64,000 nucleotides of DNA from Syntrophaceae bacterium UBA6078 (lineage in GTDB: Bacteria; Desulfobacterota; Syntrophia; Syntrophales; UBA2210). The notes below the pieces were generated by a model that searched no databases, was not told the DNA's origin, and saw nothing but the letters and a program-made list of their open reading frames with translations. Below are positions 51,829-60,663 of the stretch, one piece after another. The stretch's first letter is position 1. Each line of letters starts with the position of its first letter. The stretch is taken from positions 49,153-113,152 of the forward strand of contig DIXO01000053.1 of assembly GCA_002428735.1 (NCBI GenBank), given 5' to 3'. A program made the translations under genes and the position numbers.

Positions 51829-52545
51829 ATGCTGAAAAAGATCATGCCGGCCGTCATGGCCTTGTTCCTGTGCGCTGCAGTTTCTCACGCCGAAGAAAGC
51901 ATCACGATCCAAATTTTACATAAAAGCTTTCCGAACGTGAAGGCGGAGAAGGCCGGGAAATCGGTTATCCCCGGCCTCTACGAGGTGGAAGCCGGGAACA
52001 ACGTCTTCTACTTCGAGCCCCGGAACGGCTACCTCATTTTCGGTGACATCATCACAAAGGAAGGGAAAAATCTCACCGCGGAGAAAAGGCAGGAGCTGCT
52101 TGCCCGGAGGGTGAAAGAGATCCCATTGGAAAAGGGGATCAAGATCGGCGACGGCAAGAACGTCGTGATCGAGTTCACGGATCCGGACTGCCCCTTCTGC
52201 CGGAAAGCGGCCGATTGGCTCGAAAAGAACCGGGAAGGGGTGACGCGATACGTATTCTTGTATCCCATCACGCGTCTCCATCCCGGCGCGGACACCAAAG
52301 CGAAATATATCCTCGGGGCCAAGGACCAGGAGAAGGCCTACCATGAAGTCATGAGCGGCGCGCTGGACAGTATCGACGCGGGCAAGCTCAAGCTCACCGA
52401 GAAGGCCGGCGCCCTCCTTGAAGAGCACAAGCAAATTGCCGTGAAAGCGGGCGTCTTCGCCACCCCGACCCTGTGGGTCAACGGGAAACACGTACCCGGG
52501 GCCGACATACCGCTCATCGAAAAATACCTGAAGGGAGAAAAATGA
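51829..52545 (+). CDS. dsbC: DsbC-like periplasmic disulfide isomerase
   Basis: 238 residues. A signal peptide (FLCAAVSHAEE) is followed by a DsbC-type dimerisation domain and a thioredoxin fold with the active site DPDCPFCRKAADWL (CPFC near residues 121-124) and the cis-proline segment GVFATPTLWV. DsbC homologues are regular members of F/SXT-type transfer operons, where they fold cysteine-rich components. Preceded by AAGGAGG. Confidence 0.9.
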   Translation: MLKKIMPAVMALFLCAAVSHAEESITIQILHKSFPNVKAEKAGKSVIPGLYEVEAGNNVFYFEPRNGYLIFGDIITKEGKNLTAEKRQELLARRVKEIPLEKGIKIGDGKNVVIEFTDPDCPFCRKAADWLEKNREGVTRYVFLYPITRLHPGADTKAKYILGAKDQEKAYHEVMSGALDSIDAGKLKLTEKAGALLEEHKQIAVKAGVFATPTLWVNGKHVPGADIPLIEKYLKGEK

Positions 52546-52546
52546 C

Positions 52547-52864
52547 ATGAAGAAACATCCGGGTTCCAAGGAAATGCTGTTGGCAGTCATCGCTGCGCAG
52601 GGTCTTCTTATCCTTTTCCATTACGGGGAGGCGCTCGCCATGACGGCGCCTTCCACGGGGTCGTTCGCCTACGACATCTACGACATCGGAGTCAACTCCA
52701 TCCTCAAGGGTCCCATCGGCTTCATCGGCGGGGTCGGCGCTATCGTCTTCGGAGCGATCGAGGCCATACGGGGACGGATACTGGAAGCAGTCCCCGCCAT
52801 CCTGGGCGGGGCCGCGCTTCTGAAGGCGGATTCCATTGTACAGACCCTGGGTTGCATCATTTAG
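52547..52864 (+). CDS. traA: Conjugative pilin-like protein (TraA/VirB2 type)
   Basis: 105 residues. A long N-terminal signal segment ends near GEALAM, and two hydrophobic helices follow (GPIGFIGGVGAIVFGAIEAI and AVPAILGGAALL), the layout of F-type and VirB2 pilins. It starts two bases after the dsbC stop and precedes traL, as in SXT/F-like operons. Identity rests on topology and position, since pilins diverge quickly. Confidence 0.7.
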   Translation: MKKHPGSKEMLLAVIAAQGLLILFHYGEALAMTAPSTGSFAYDIYDIGVNSILKGPIGFIGGVGAIVFGAIEAIRGRILEAVPAILGGAALLKADSIVQTLGCII

Positions 52865-52877
52865 CCGGTCTGAAGCG

Positions 52878-53144
52878 ATGACGAAGCGCTTTCCGCAGTA
52901 TCTCTCGGCCCCCCTGCAGGTGCTCTGGTTCGAGCCGGACGAACTGGGGGTCGTCTTCACCTGCTTTCTTTTCGCCCTGATCTACGGTTCTTTCTCCTGG
53001 GCGCTCCTCTTCATCGCGCCCTGGTATTACACGAAGGCGAAAAAGAGGTACCCCAGGGGGTTCTTCCGGCATTTTCTCTACTTCGCCGGGATCACCAGGA
53101 TGAGGGGATACCCGTCCTTTTTCGAGGAGAGGTTTTTCGAATGA
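52878..53144 (+). CDS. traL: TraL-like type IV conjugative transfer protein
   Basis: 88 residues from the ATG at 52878 (MTKRFPQYLSAPLQVLWFEP), the TraL family size. A hydrophobic hairpin (FTCFLFALIYGSFSWALLF) is followed by a basic cytoplasmic tail. TraL is the VirB3-like inner-membrane component of the F-type secretion system. The stop overlaps traE by ATGA. Confidence 0.85.
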   Translation: MTKRFPQYLSAPLQVLWFEPDELGVVFTCFLFALIYGSFSWALLFIAPWYYTKAKKRYPRGFFRHFLYFAGITRMRGYPSFFEERFFE

Positions 53145-53725
53145 AGCTCGATCTCTTCCTGCAAAAGACTTCCAACATCGTCGCGGAGAACAGGCTTCTC
53201 AAGTTCGTGGTCGTGGTGATCGGCGTCGCGGCGATCGCGAACGCGGCCATGACCTACCGCGCGTTGAATTACCAGCGGACTATCATCGTCCCCCCGGTCC
53301 TGAAAAGCCGGATCGAGATCACGGGGGACAGGGCCTCGGAGGAATACGTGAAGGCCTTCAGCCGGTATATTGCGGCCCTGTCCTTCAGTTATTCCCCGGG
53401 AAGCGTGAAACCGCAATTCGACGAACTCCTCGCTCTTTACGCGCCGGAAGCGTTTCCGGAGGGAAAGCGGGTCCTGTACGAACTTGCGGACAGGGTGATC
53501 ACCACCCGGGTCACGAGCGTCTTCTTTATGGGAAAGCTGTACGTGGACGGCGAGAAGAACCAGATCGAGGTGTCTGGGCAAAGAAGGCAGTACGTCGACG
53601 ATCGCAAGGTGGAGGACGTCACGAAGACGTACCTCATCGATTACAGGATCTCGGACGGCAGGTTCCAGGTCGTCAGGATCTCGGAAAAGGAAGAGACGAA
53701 CAGCCAGGCGGCGAGGTTGCCATGA
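53141..53725 (+). CDS. traE: TraE-like (VirB8-like) transfer protein
   Basis: 194 residues. A short cytoplasmic N terminus, one membrane helix (LLKFVVVVIGVAAIANAAM) and a periplasmic domain with VPPVLKSRIEITGDRASEEY match TraE, the VirB8-like scaffold of F-type systems. It overlaps traL and traK by four bases each. Confidence 0.88.
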   Translation: MKLDLFLQKTSNIVAENRLLKFVVVVIGVAAIANAAMTYRALNYQRTIIVPPVLKSRIEITGDRASEEYVKAFSRYIAALSFSYSPGSVKPQFDELLALYAPEAFPEGKRVLYELADRVITTRVTSVFFMGKLYVDGEKNQIEVSGQRRQYVDDRKVEDVTKTYLIDYRISDGRFQVVRISEKEETNSQAARLP

Positions 53726-54576
53726 AAAAGAACATGCTTAAAAAAAAGGTGGGAATGCTTCTCGTTCTCACGCTGGCCGTTTCCGTCCTCGGAAGCGCGG
53801 GTATCGCATCCAGCCAGGAAGAAAATGTCCCCGAAAACCGGGAAGCGGCCGACGTACAGATCACGAAACTACCGGCGGAGGGCGCCGTCACCGTCATGCC
53901 CGAGGTCGCCCAGCCCGTCGAGCTGAGCAGCTCGGACGTGAACCGGATCACCTGCCAGGGCGAAATCAAGGACGTCGTCTACTCCAGGGAGAAGGGGATC
54001 ACGGTCAAGTTCAGCGGCAGGGACGCCTTCGTCAAGTTCCGTACGGGCTTGAAGGACGGCAAGACCACGTACAGCACGACACCGTCGGAGATCTTCGTCG
54101 TCTGCGGCGATAACGTTTACAGCCTGATCGCTCTTCCCAAGAGAATCCCCGCCCGGTCCATCAGGCTCTCCCCGGGAAAAACGGAGAACATCAGGAAGAA
54201 CAGGTCGCTTTTCGGCGCCCTCCCTTTTGAGAAGAAGGTCCTCTCCGCGATCCGGAGCCTCTACACGGAAGAGATTCCCGGGAGCTTCACCGTATCCACC
54301 CCCAACAGGAGAATCGATCTCTTTCGTGACCTGGATCTCGTCCTTGCCAGGGTAGCGGTGGTCGAAGGCGAAGGTATCCAGGTTAAGGAGTACCGCGGCA
54401 CGCTCGCCGATGGGGACAAGGACAGGATCGAGCTTGGAGAAAGGGATTTTCTCCGAAACGAAATCTCCACCGACCCCATCGCTATCTCCCTGGACAGGCT
54501 CGTCCTGAAAAAAGGGGAGATCTTGAGAGCTTTCGTGGTCGAACCTCACCGGGAGGAACCGGGCGATGAAAGATAA
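53722..54576 (+). CDS. traK: TraK-like (VirB9/secretin-type) transfer protein
   Basis: 284 residues with a signal peptide (hydrophobic stretch at residues 11-29). The pattern SSSDVNRITCQGEIKDVVYS marks the TraK N-terminal domain; the rest is beta-rich. TraK forms the outer-membrane core complex with TraB and TraV. The stop overlaps the traB start by 11 bases. Confidence 0.86.
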   Translation: MKKNMLKKKVGMLLVLTLAVSVLGSAGIASSQEENVPENREAADVQITKLPAEGAVTVMPEVAQPVELSSSDVNRITCQGEIKDVVYSREKGITVKFSGRDAFVKFRTGLKDGKTTYSTTPSEIFVVCGDNVYSLIALPKRIPARSIRLSPGKTENIRKNRSLFGALPFEKKVLSAIRSLYTEEIPGSFTVSTPNRRIDLFRDLDLVLARVAVVEGEGIQVKEYRGTLADGDKDRIELGERDFLRNEISTDPIAISLDRLVLKKGEILRAFVVEPHREEPGDER

Positions 54577-55759
54577 GTTGAAGACCATCTGGGCGAACGT
54601 CACACCGCGGCAAAAGCGGAACCTTGTCCTCCTCGCCATGGCGACAGTGGTACTTGCGTTCAGCCTCGCGGGATATCTTTTCAAAACGAGAGACGGCGGG
54701 ACGGCTTCGGAAAAAACCGTACAGAAAAAGAAGGAAATTACCCTGGACGCCGGGCTCCTGGAAAAATCCGCCTACCTCGAAGGGCGAAAAGAGATCGCCA
54801 GGACCGAGGAGAAGCTCTCGCTTCTCCAGAAGGAACTGGACGAAATCAAGGAAGAGAAGGCGAAGGCCGTCCACGCAGGATCGAAGCAACCCCTTCCGGC
54901 GGTCCCGAAGCCGGCCGATCCATCAAAAGTGATCTCTTACCCCGTTCCGCCTTTGCCGCCTCAACCGGTCTCCTCTACCAGTCCATCCAAGGTAGGGCAG
55001 GAATCAAAGCCTGCTGTGGAGACGGCGGGTGATATAGAACTCGTCTCGAATCCGCAGGCGCAGAAACAGGATCAGAAGGCCGCCGAGGTAAAAAAAAACG
55101 AGAAGGGCGAATCGGTCTATTTGCCCCCTTCTTTCATGGAGGCGACCCTTCTTTCCGGCCTGGACGCCCCGACGGTGGAGTCGGCCAAGGGGAACCCCGT
55201 CCCGGTTCTCCTGAGGATCAAGGACTTGGCCATCCTCCCCAACAAGGTCAAGGCGGACCTTAAAGGATGCTTCGTCATCGCCGAGGGGCAGGGGAATCTT
55301 GCCGACGAGCGGGCGCACCTGAGGCTGGTGAACCTCTCCTGCTTGTCAAGGAAGGGCCAGGCCGTCATTGACCAGAAGATCAAGGGTTTCGTCGTCGATT
55401 CAGACGGGAAGATCGGCCTCAGGGGAACGGTGGTCTCCAAGATGGGATCGGCGATCGCGCGGTCCGTCCTTGCCGGGTTCTTCGGCGGGGTGGGAGACGC
55501 CCTCAAGTCCGCCACCGTGACCTCCAGCATCAGCGCTTTGGGCACGACCCAAACGCTGGACTCGGGCAAGATCGCCCAGGCGGGGCTGGGAAGCGGCCTC
55601 GCCCAGGGGGCGCACGAGCTCCAGAAGTTCTATCTGGAACTCGCCAAGCAGAGCATGCCCGTGATCGAGGTCGGAGCCACGCGGAACATCACCCTTGTCG
55701 TGAGCGAGGGAGTCGATTTGGAGATTAAGGAAAAACCTGGAGGAAAGAAACAGAAATGA
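54566..55759 (+). CDS. traB: TraB-like (VirB10/TrbI) transfer protein
   Basis: 397 residues. A membrane helix (LVLLAMATVVLAFSLAGYLF) is near the N terminus, followed by a coiled coil (about residues 65-110), a Pro/Ser-rich periplasm-spanning linker, and the C-terminal TrbI-like beta domain (GFVVDSDGKIGLRGTVVSKM and the antenna-like ALGTTQTLDSG region). TraB links inner-membrane energy to the outer-membrane core. Confidence 0.9.
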   Translation: MKDKLKTIWANVTPRQKRNLVLLAMATVVLAFSLAGYLFKTRDGGTASEKTVQKKKEITLDAGLLEKSAYLEGRKEIARTEEKLSLLQKELDEIKEEKAKAVHAGSKQPLPAVPKPADPSKVISYPVPPLPPQPVSSTSPSKVGQESKPAVETAGDIELVSNPQAQKQDQKAAEVKKNEKGESVYLPPSFMEATLLSGLDAPTVESAKGNPVPVLLRIKDLAILPNKVKADLKGCFVIAEGQGNLADERAHLRLVNLSCLSRKGQAVIDQKIKGFVVDSDGKIGLRGTVVSKMGSAIARSVLAGFFGGVGDALKSATVTSSISALGTTQTLDSGKIAQAGLGSGLAQGAHELQKFYLELAKQSMPVIEVGATRNITLVVSEGVDLEIKEKPGGKKQK

Positions 55760-56199
55760 AACGTGGTCTGTATCTATTCGCGTTCGCGGTACTGCTCTGC
55801 GGGTGCTCGATCCTGAATCCTTACAAGAGCGAGTTCACCTGCCCACAGAAGGAAAACGGGAAGTGCGTGGGCGTGGAGACGGCCTACGACGAGTCCCTGC
55901 AGAAAAAAAATAAAGACGGAAACCTTGAGCCTGCAACCAAAAACTCACCTGGCAAATCGTCGACCGGACCAGCACAAAAGGTCAATCTTCTCTACCAGGA
56001 AGAGGTCTACCGTAAACTCACCGGGCTCCTCAGGGATCCGGTCACGCCGCTCGTCGCGCCTCCCCGAATCATGAGGGTGCTTCTCCTCCCTTACAAGGGC
56101 GAAGGAGGGGAACTCTTCATGCCGAGGTACGTCTACTTCATGGCTGACGACCCCCGGTGGATCATGGGCGGCTACCTGAAGGAAGGAGCGGCCGACTGA
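55756..56199 (+). CDS. traV: TraV-like (VirB7-type) lipoprotein
   Basis: 147 residues. A lipoprotein signal ends in the lipobox LLCGC (about residues 13-17), followed by the TraV-typical NPYKSEFTCPQKENGKCV with two further cysteines. It anchors the TraK/TraB core in the outer membrane. It overlaps traB by four bases and traC by one. Confidence 0.86.
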   Translation: MKRGLYLFAFAVLLCGCSILNPYKSEFTCPQKENGKCVGVETAYDESLQKKNKDGNLEPATKNSPGKSSTGPAQKVNLLYQEEVYRKLTGLLRDPVTPLVAPPRIMRVLLLPYKGEGGELFMPRYVYFMADDPRWIMGGYLKEGAAD

Positions 56200-58691
56200 T
56201 GGGAAGGCTCTTCGACCTGATCTTCGGCGCCCGTGGGGGAATGACCCGTAAAGATCTCCGGGACCTGACCCGCAGGGACCGGTTTTCCGATTATCTCCCC
56301 TGGATCGCCTATGACGGCGAAACGGAAGCATACCAAAACGCGGACGGCACCAAGGGCTTCCTCTGGGAATGCAGCCCGCTCTGCTTCGCCGGGGAAAAGA
56401 CCCTCTTCACCCTGGAAGGGCTCTTCCGATTGGGGCTCCCGCATGGATCCGTCATGCAGTTCATTCTTCATGCGGACAGCTATATCGATCCCTACATCGA
56501 GGCGTACCGGGCGGGGAAAACGCGCGACCTCGCGATCGTTCACGAGGCCTCCGAGAAGTTCGCCGCTTTCCTTGAGAAGGGCGTGGAGGGCATGGATATC
56601 TTTCTCAAGACCCCTCTGAGAAATTTCCGCCTCTTCGTGGCGGTGAAGTTCCCCGAAGAACGGGAGATGAAGCTCCACGCGAAGGATCTCTCCAACTCCA
56701 TACTGGAAATCCTGAGGGGGGCGGACCTCTATCCCAGGCCCGTGCATCCCTATGCGCTCGTCGACTGGATGCGCAGATACCTGAATGACGTTCCTTCCCC
56801 GAATAACGACGCCTACGACGATTCGATTCCTATCCGGAAACAGGTGATCTTCTCCGATACGGTCATCGAAAAATCCATGGACCGAATGAAGGTAGGGAAC
56901 CGGTATTTCCGCTGCACCACGGTAAAACACTATCCCAAGGAAGTGGACCCGCTCCAGACGAACGAGCTCTTCGGGGGCGTGTGGGGAGTGGTCTCCGACG
57001 CCAACCAGATCACGACGCCGTTTTTCTTCGCGCTGAACGTCGTATTTCACAATCTCAAGTCGAAGCTCCACACGAAGTGCAACCTCGTTTTGCAGCAGCA
57101 GGGGGTTGGAAGCTTCGCTCCTTCCCTCATGAGAAAGAAAGACGAGTACATGACCGCGGTGGACGAGGTGGAAAAGGGGACCCCTTTCGTGAGGGTGATC
57201 CCGATCCTCTGGGTCTGGGGGGACAGCGAAAAGACCGTGAGTGAATCGATCGTGAGGGCCAAGCGGATGTGGGAAGCGCAGGGCTACGTCATGCAGGAGG
57301 ACAGGGGGATCTTGCCCGTCCTCTTTCTCTCGTCCCTTCCCTTCGGCCTCTATGACCGGGACGACAACGTGGACAACCTCGACCGGGACTTTATCGCGCC
57401 CTGTGACAGCGTAGCGGTGACCCTCCCCGTCCAGGCGGACTTCTCTGGCGGAGGCAAGCCGAGTCTCATCTTCATCGGGAGAAAGGGGCAGCCCTGTTCC
57501 CTGGACGTTTTCGACCGGCACGCCAACAACCATAACATTTTCATCGCAGCCTCTTCGGGAAGCGGAAAATCCTTCCTCGTGAATTACCTCGTCTACAACT
57601 ATTTCGCTTCCAGCGCCCTCATACGCATCGTGGACATCGGCGGCTCCTACAAGAAGATGACGAGGCTCTTTGGCGCCCGTTTCCTCGATTTCTCCGAGCA
57701 ATCGAGGATTTGCATGAACCCGTTCACGAACGTCATGGACCCCGCGGGCGATCTCCCCGTCATCGCTTCCATCGTCCTGCAGATGGTCTACTCGTCCACG
57801 GACATCGTACCGGAGGACACGGCGGAGACGGCCATGTCGCTCATCAAGTCGGCGGTCAAGTGGGCCTGGCGGACGGAAGGAGCGGACGCCTCGATCGACA
57901 CCGTCTACGAGTACCTGTCCACTTTCCCCGAGCACGCGGAGGAGTTCGATTCCTGCAACGAGAATGATATCGCGGCATTCCGGTCCCTTGCCCGCAACCT
58001 TTCGTTCAACCTGACAGAGTTCACGAGCGGGCACCTCTACGGGAAATGGTTCAACGGGACTTCCGATTTCAACATCGCCGGAGACGAGTTCGTCGTCCTC
58101 GAACTGGAACATCTCAAGCCCCAGAAGGAGCTCTTCAAGGTCATTACGCTCCAAGTGATCAACGCCGTGACTCAGGACCTCTATATCTCCGACCGGTCGA
58201 GGCCCAGGTTCATCATTTTCGACGAGGCGTGGCAGTTCATGCAGGAGGGAAGCTCACTGAAAGGGGTCATTGAAGAAGGATACCGGCGGGCGAGAAAATA
58301 CGGTGGGAGCTTTACGGTCATCACACAGTCCATTCTCGATTTGAAGCAGTTCGGAAGCATCGGGGACGTGATCCGTTCAAACAGCGCCTTCAAGTTTTAT
58401 CTGGAATCCAGCGATTTCGATCGGGCGAAGCTGGAGGGTCTGATCGAGCATGAAGGTTTCGCTCTCAAGATCCTGAAGTCGGTCCGGAGCAACAAGCCCA
58501 AGTACTCGGAAATCTTCATGGACACCCCGTTCGGTCAGGGCGTGGCCAGGCTCGCCGTGGACCCCTTCTCCTATTACCTCTACACCTCCGACGCGGCGGA
58601 AATCGCCGAGATCGAATCCCTCGTGGACAACGGAATGAGCTATGGCGAAGCGATCAATGAAATGGTCAAGAGATACAGGACGGCCGGTTAG
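56199..58691 (+). CDS. traC: TraC-like (VirB4-type) conjugation ATPase
   Basis: 830 residues from the ATG at 56199. The C-terminal half is a VirB4-type ATPase: Walker A IAASSGSGKSFLVN near residue 455, Walker B RFIIFDEAWQFM near residue 671, and TVITQSILDLKQFG as the following sensor. TraC powers pilus assembly at the inner membrane. The start overlaps the traV stop by one base. Confidence 0.93.
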   Translation: MGRLFDLIFGARGGMTRKDLRDLTRRDRFSDYLPWIAYDGETEAYQNADGTKGFLWECSPLCFAGEKTLFTLEGLFRLGLPHGSVMQFILHADSYIDPYIEAYRAGKTRDLAIVHEASEKFAAFLEKGVEGMDIFLKTPLRNFRLFVAVKFPEEREMKLHAKDLSNSILEILRGADLYPRPVHPYALVDWMRRYLNDVPSPNNDAYDDSIPIRKQVIFSDTVIEKSMDRMKVGNRYFRCTTVKHYPKEVDPLQTNELFGGVWGVVSDANQITTPFFFALNVVFHNLKSKLHTKCNLVLQQQGVGSFAPSLMRKKDEYMTAVDEVEKGTPFVRVIPILWVWGDSEKTVSESIVRAKRMWEAQGYVMQEDRGILPVLFLSSLPFGLYDRDDNVDNLDRDFIAPCDSVAVTLPVQADFSGGGKPSLIFIGRKGQPCSLDVFDRHANNHNIFIAASSGSGKSFLVNYLVYNYFASSALIRIVDIGGSYKKMTRLFGARFLDFSEQSRICMNPFTNVMDPAGDLPVIASIVLQMVYSSTDIVPEDTAETAMSLIKSAVKWAWRTEGADASIDTVYEYLSTFPEHAEEFDSCNENDIAAFRSLARNLSFNLTEFTSGHLYGKWFNGTSDFNIAGDEFVVLELEHLKPQKELFKVITLQVINAVTQDLYISDRSRPRFIIFDEAWQFMQEGSSLKGVIEEGYRRARKYGGSFTVITQSILDLKQFGSIGDVIRSNSAFKFYLESSDFDRAKLEGLIEHEGFALKILKSVRSNKPKYSEIFMDTPFGQGVARLAVDPFSYYLYTSDAAEIAEIESLVDNGMSYGEAINEMVKRYRTAG

Positions 58692-60663
58692 GGTCCTGTT
58701 CCTTCTTTTCCTGTGCTTCGCCCCGGGGATCGTCCATGCGGCGGGTTCCGGAGATCCCGGTCAGGCCGGAAACGATCTCGGGAGTGCCGCCGTCCAAAGG
58801 TTCGGGTCGCCTGGCACCGTCAACAGCGAGATTTCCGTCCCCATGACCTCCCGCGACACGCCCATGCGGACCCTGGACGGAAACAAATCCTTTTCCGCCC
58901 AGCTTCTCTGTCCGTCCTCCCGGAAGTTCATCGAGGTTTCCATTCAGGTCGGGGGGTCCGGCGATCTTTCGCAGATCGCGGTCAGCCAAGACCTCGACAT
59001 GGACGGGAACACGGATTTCGTCTTCTCCGTCCCCTTCCCCGTCTCTGGTGTGTGCGCAAACGGGATCATCTCCTGCCAGGCTGGCACATGGGGGAACTGC
59101 AGCTATTATCGCTGGAACGCCGACTCCTCCGCCCGCGTCGGACTTGCGACCACAGCAATTTCGAACTTGGGGGGTTGCTACTGCGTCAACGCGAGCTGCG
59201 GGAGCAACCTCGTCCAGGGAAACCTGTCGACCGTTCTCCGTGACCTGGGCGGAGGTGTCTCCAGCGCCGTCCAGGCTGTGAACAGGAAATACGCCGTCAC
59301 CGACGTGAAAGAGGAAGGATCGACGATCACTTATTACGGCCAGGACGCGGGGCAATGCTCCGATTCTCCCGGCTCGTACGGATCGAGCTCGCCGGAGCAA
59401 TACTACAGCACGGGAAGCGACGTCGGCCTCGCGAATGCCAAGGACGCGGCACAGGTCTCCCAGGCGGGAGACCCTGCCAGCTACTACAGCCTGATCGCGA
59501 ACTCCCAGGCCGCCCAGGAGAGCCAGGGCGATTACCGGCAGTGTTCCGTCATCCGGAACGTGACCGTGACCACGGTGACAGGGTGCTCATCCCCGGGAGA
59601 TTCCCTGGACCCGTCATTGAACGGCTGCACCATCAACTACCTGAGCCCTTACCCGCGGACCATCAAGACCCACGACGGGGGGAGCGGCGGAAGCTGCTAT
59701 TTTCCCCAGCCCGGAAGTATCACCTCTTCCGGCGGGAGCCTCTACATCGGGAATTACCTCTGCGGAGATCCGCACGGCGGCGTGGTGAAGAACGCCCGCA
59801 TCCGGTTCCTGTGCGGGGGAGTTCAGGTCATCGTCTATTCCCGCGAGTACGAGACGGCGGCGTTTTCCTGCGCCTCCGGTGACCTCGCGTGGATCGAAGG
59901 ATGGTATTACACCTCCAACGCGAACCACATCAGTTGCCCGGCAGGCTACAGCGACGGACTCTGCAACGGCTTATGCTGCATGAAACCGGCCGACAGGACG
60001 GATGTCATCGATGACACGGTGGACAATCGCTGCCTTGCCTACGAGACCGATCCGCAGTGCCGGCTCAGGGACGAGCAGTCGGACGGGGTCCACACCTTCA
60101 GCAACTACAATCCCACTACCCTGTCGCCCCTCTCGTCCTGCCGGACCTTTACGGGATACCTTCCCCACGACGTCTGCCGCGACTGGTGGCGCAAGGACAG
60201 GACCTACATCTGCGAGACCCCGGGCCAATACGATTTCACGGACACCAAACGAAGGGTGGACGCCGTCTATTCTTCCAGTTCGGCGGATTCCGGCTCCCTT
60301 GTCTATACCGACCTCAGGAAGGACGCGGACGGATCGTGGAAAACGGAGAGCGTCACCTCGCCACTGGGGGCGGTTACCCAAGGATCTTCTTCCGATTCCT
60401 GCGACCAGGCCTGCAGGACCAAAAAACTCAAGTCCGACACCCAGGCCGGAAAAACGGGAAACAAGGCGCAGTACCAGAAGAGCGCGGCGGCCTACGACTT
60501 CTTTTACCGGCTCTGCCGGAACGGGGTCTGCCCGGCGGGGGACGGCGAAGAGGTCGTCAACGCCTGCGGCTGCCTGAACGGCTTTTCCGAGGCGGCGTCG
60601 GTGCTCTCGGTCCTCAACGCCGCGGGCAAGGACCTGATCTGCACGACGGGGGCCAGGTACTGA
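58642..60663 (+). CDS. Cysteine-rich secreted conjugation protein (TraN/TraU-region type)
   Basis: 673 residues, overlapping traC by 50 bases; an ATG at 58657 is an equally good start. A signal peptide (VLFLLFLCFAPGIVHAAG) is followed by many cysteines in secreted-protein patterns. The stretch SQDLDMDGNTDFVFSV looks like a calcium-binding loop. Its place after traC and cysteine richness suggest a mating-pair-stabilising outer-membrane protein of TraN type, but no diagnostic TraN motif was confirmed. It would need the element's DsbC and VKOR fusion to fold. Confidence 0.6.
   Translation: MAKRSMKWSRDTGRPVRVLFLLFLCFAPGIVHAAGSGDPGQAGNDLGSAAVQRFGSPGTVNSEISVPMTSRDTPMRTLDGNKSFSAQLLCPSSRKFIEVSIQVGGSGDLSQIAVSQDLDMDGNTDFVFSVPFPVSGVCANGIISCQAGTWGNCSYYRWNADSSARVGLATTAISNLGGCYCVNASCGSNLVQGNLSTVLRDLGGGVSSAVQAVNRKYAVTDVKEEGSTITYYGQDAGQCSDSPGSYGSSSPEQYYSTGSDVGLANAKDAAQVSQAGDPASYYSLIANSQAAQESQGDYRQCSVIRNVTVTTVTGCSSPGDSLDPSLNGCTINYLSPYPRTIKTHDGGSGGSCYFPQPGSITSSGGSLYIGNYLCGDPHGGVVKNARIRFLCGGVQVIVYSREYETAAFSCASGDLAWIEGWYYTSNANHISCPAGYSDGLCNGLCCMKPADRTDVIDDTVDNRCLAYETDPQCRLRDEQSDGVHTFSNYNPTTLSPLSSCRTFTGYLPHDVCRDWWRKDRTYICETPGQYDFTDTKRRVDAVYSSSSADSGSLVYTDLRKDADGSWKTESVTSPLGAVTQGSSSDSCDQACRTKKLKSDTQAGKTGNKAQYQKSAAAYDFFYRLCRNGVCPAGDGEEVVNACGCLNGFSEAASVLSVLNAAGKDLICTTGARY

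Noticed and set aside
56172..58154. 660-codon minus-strand open frame
   Set aside because: It lies opposite traC, which has unmistakable ATPase motifs; the frame is a by-product of high GC content.
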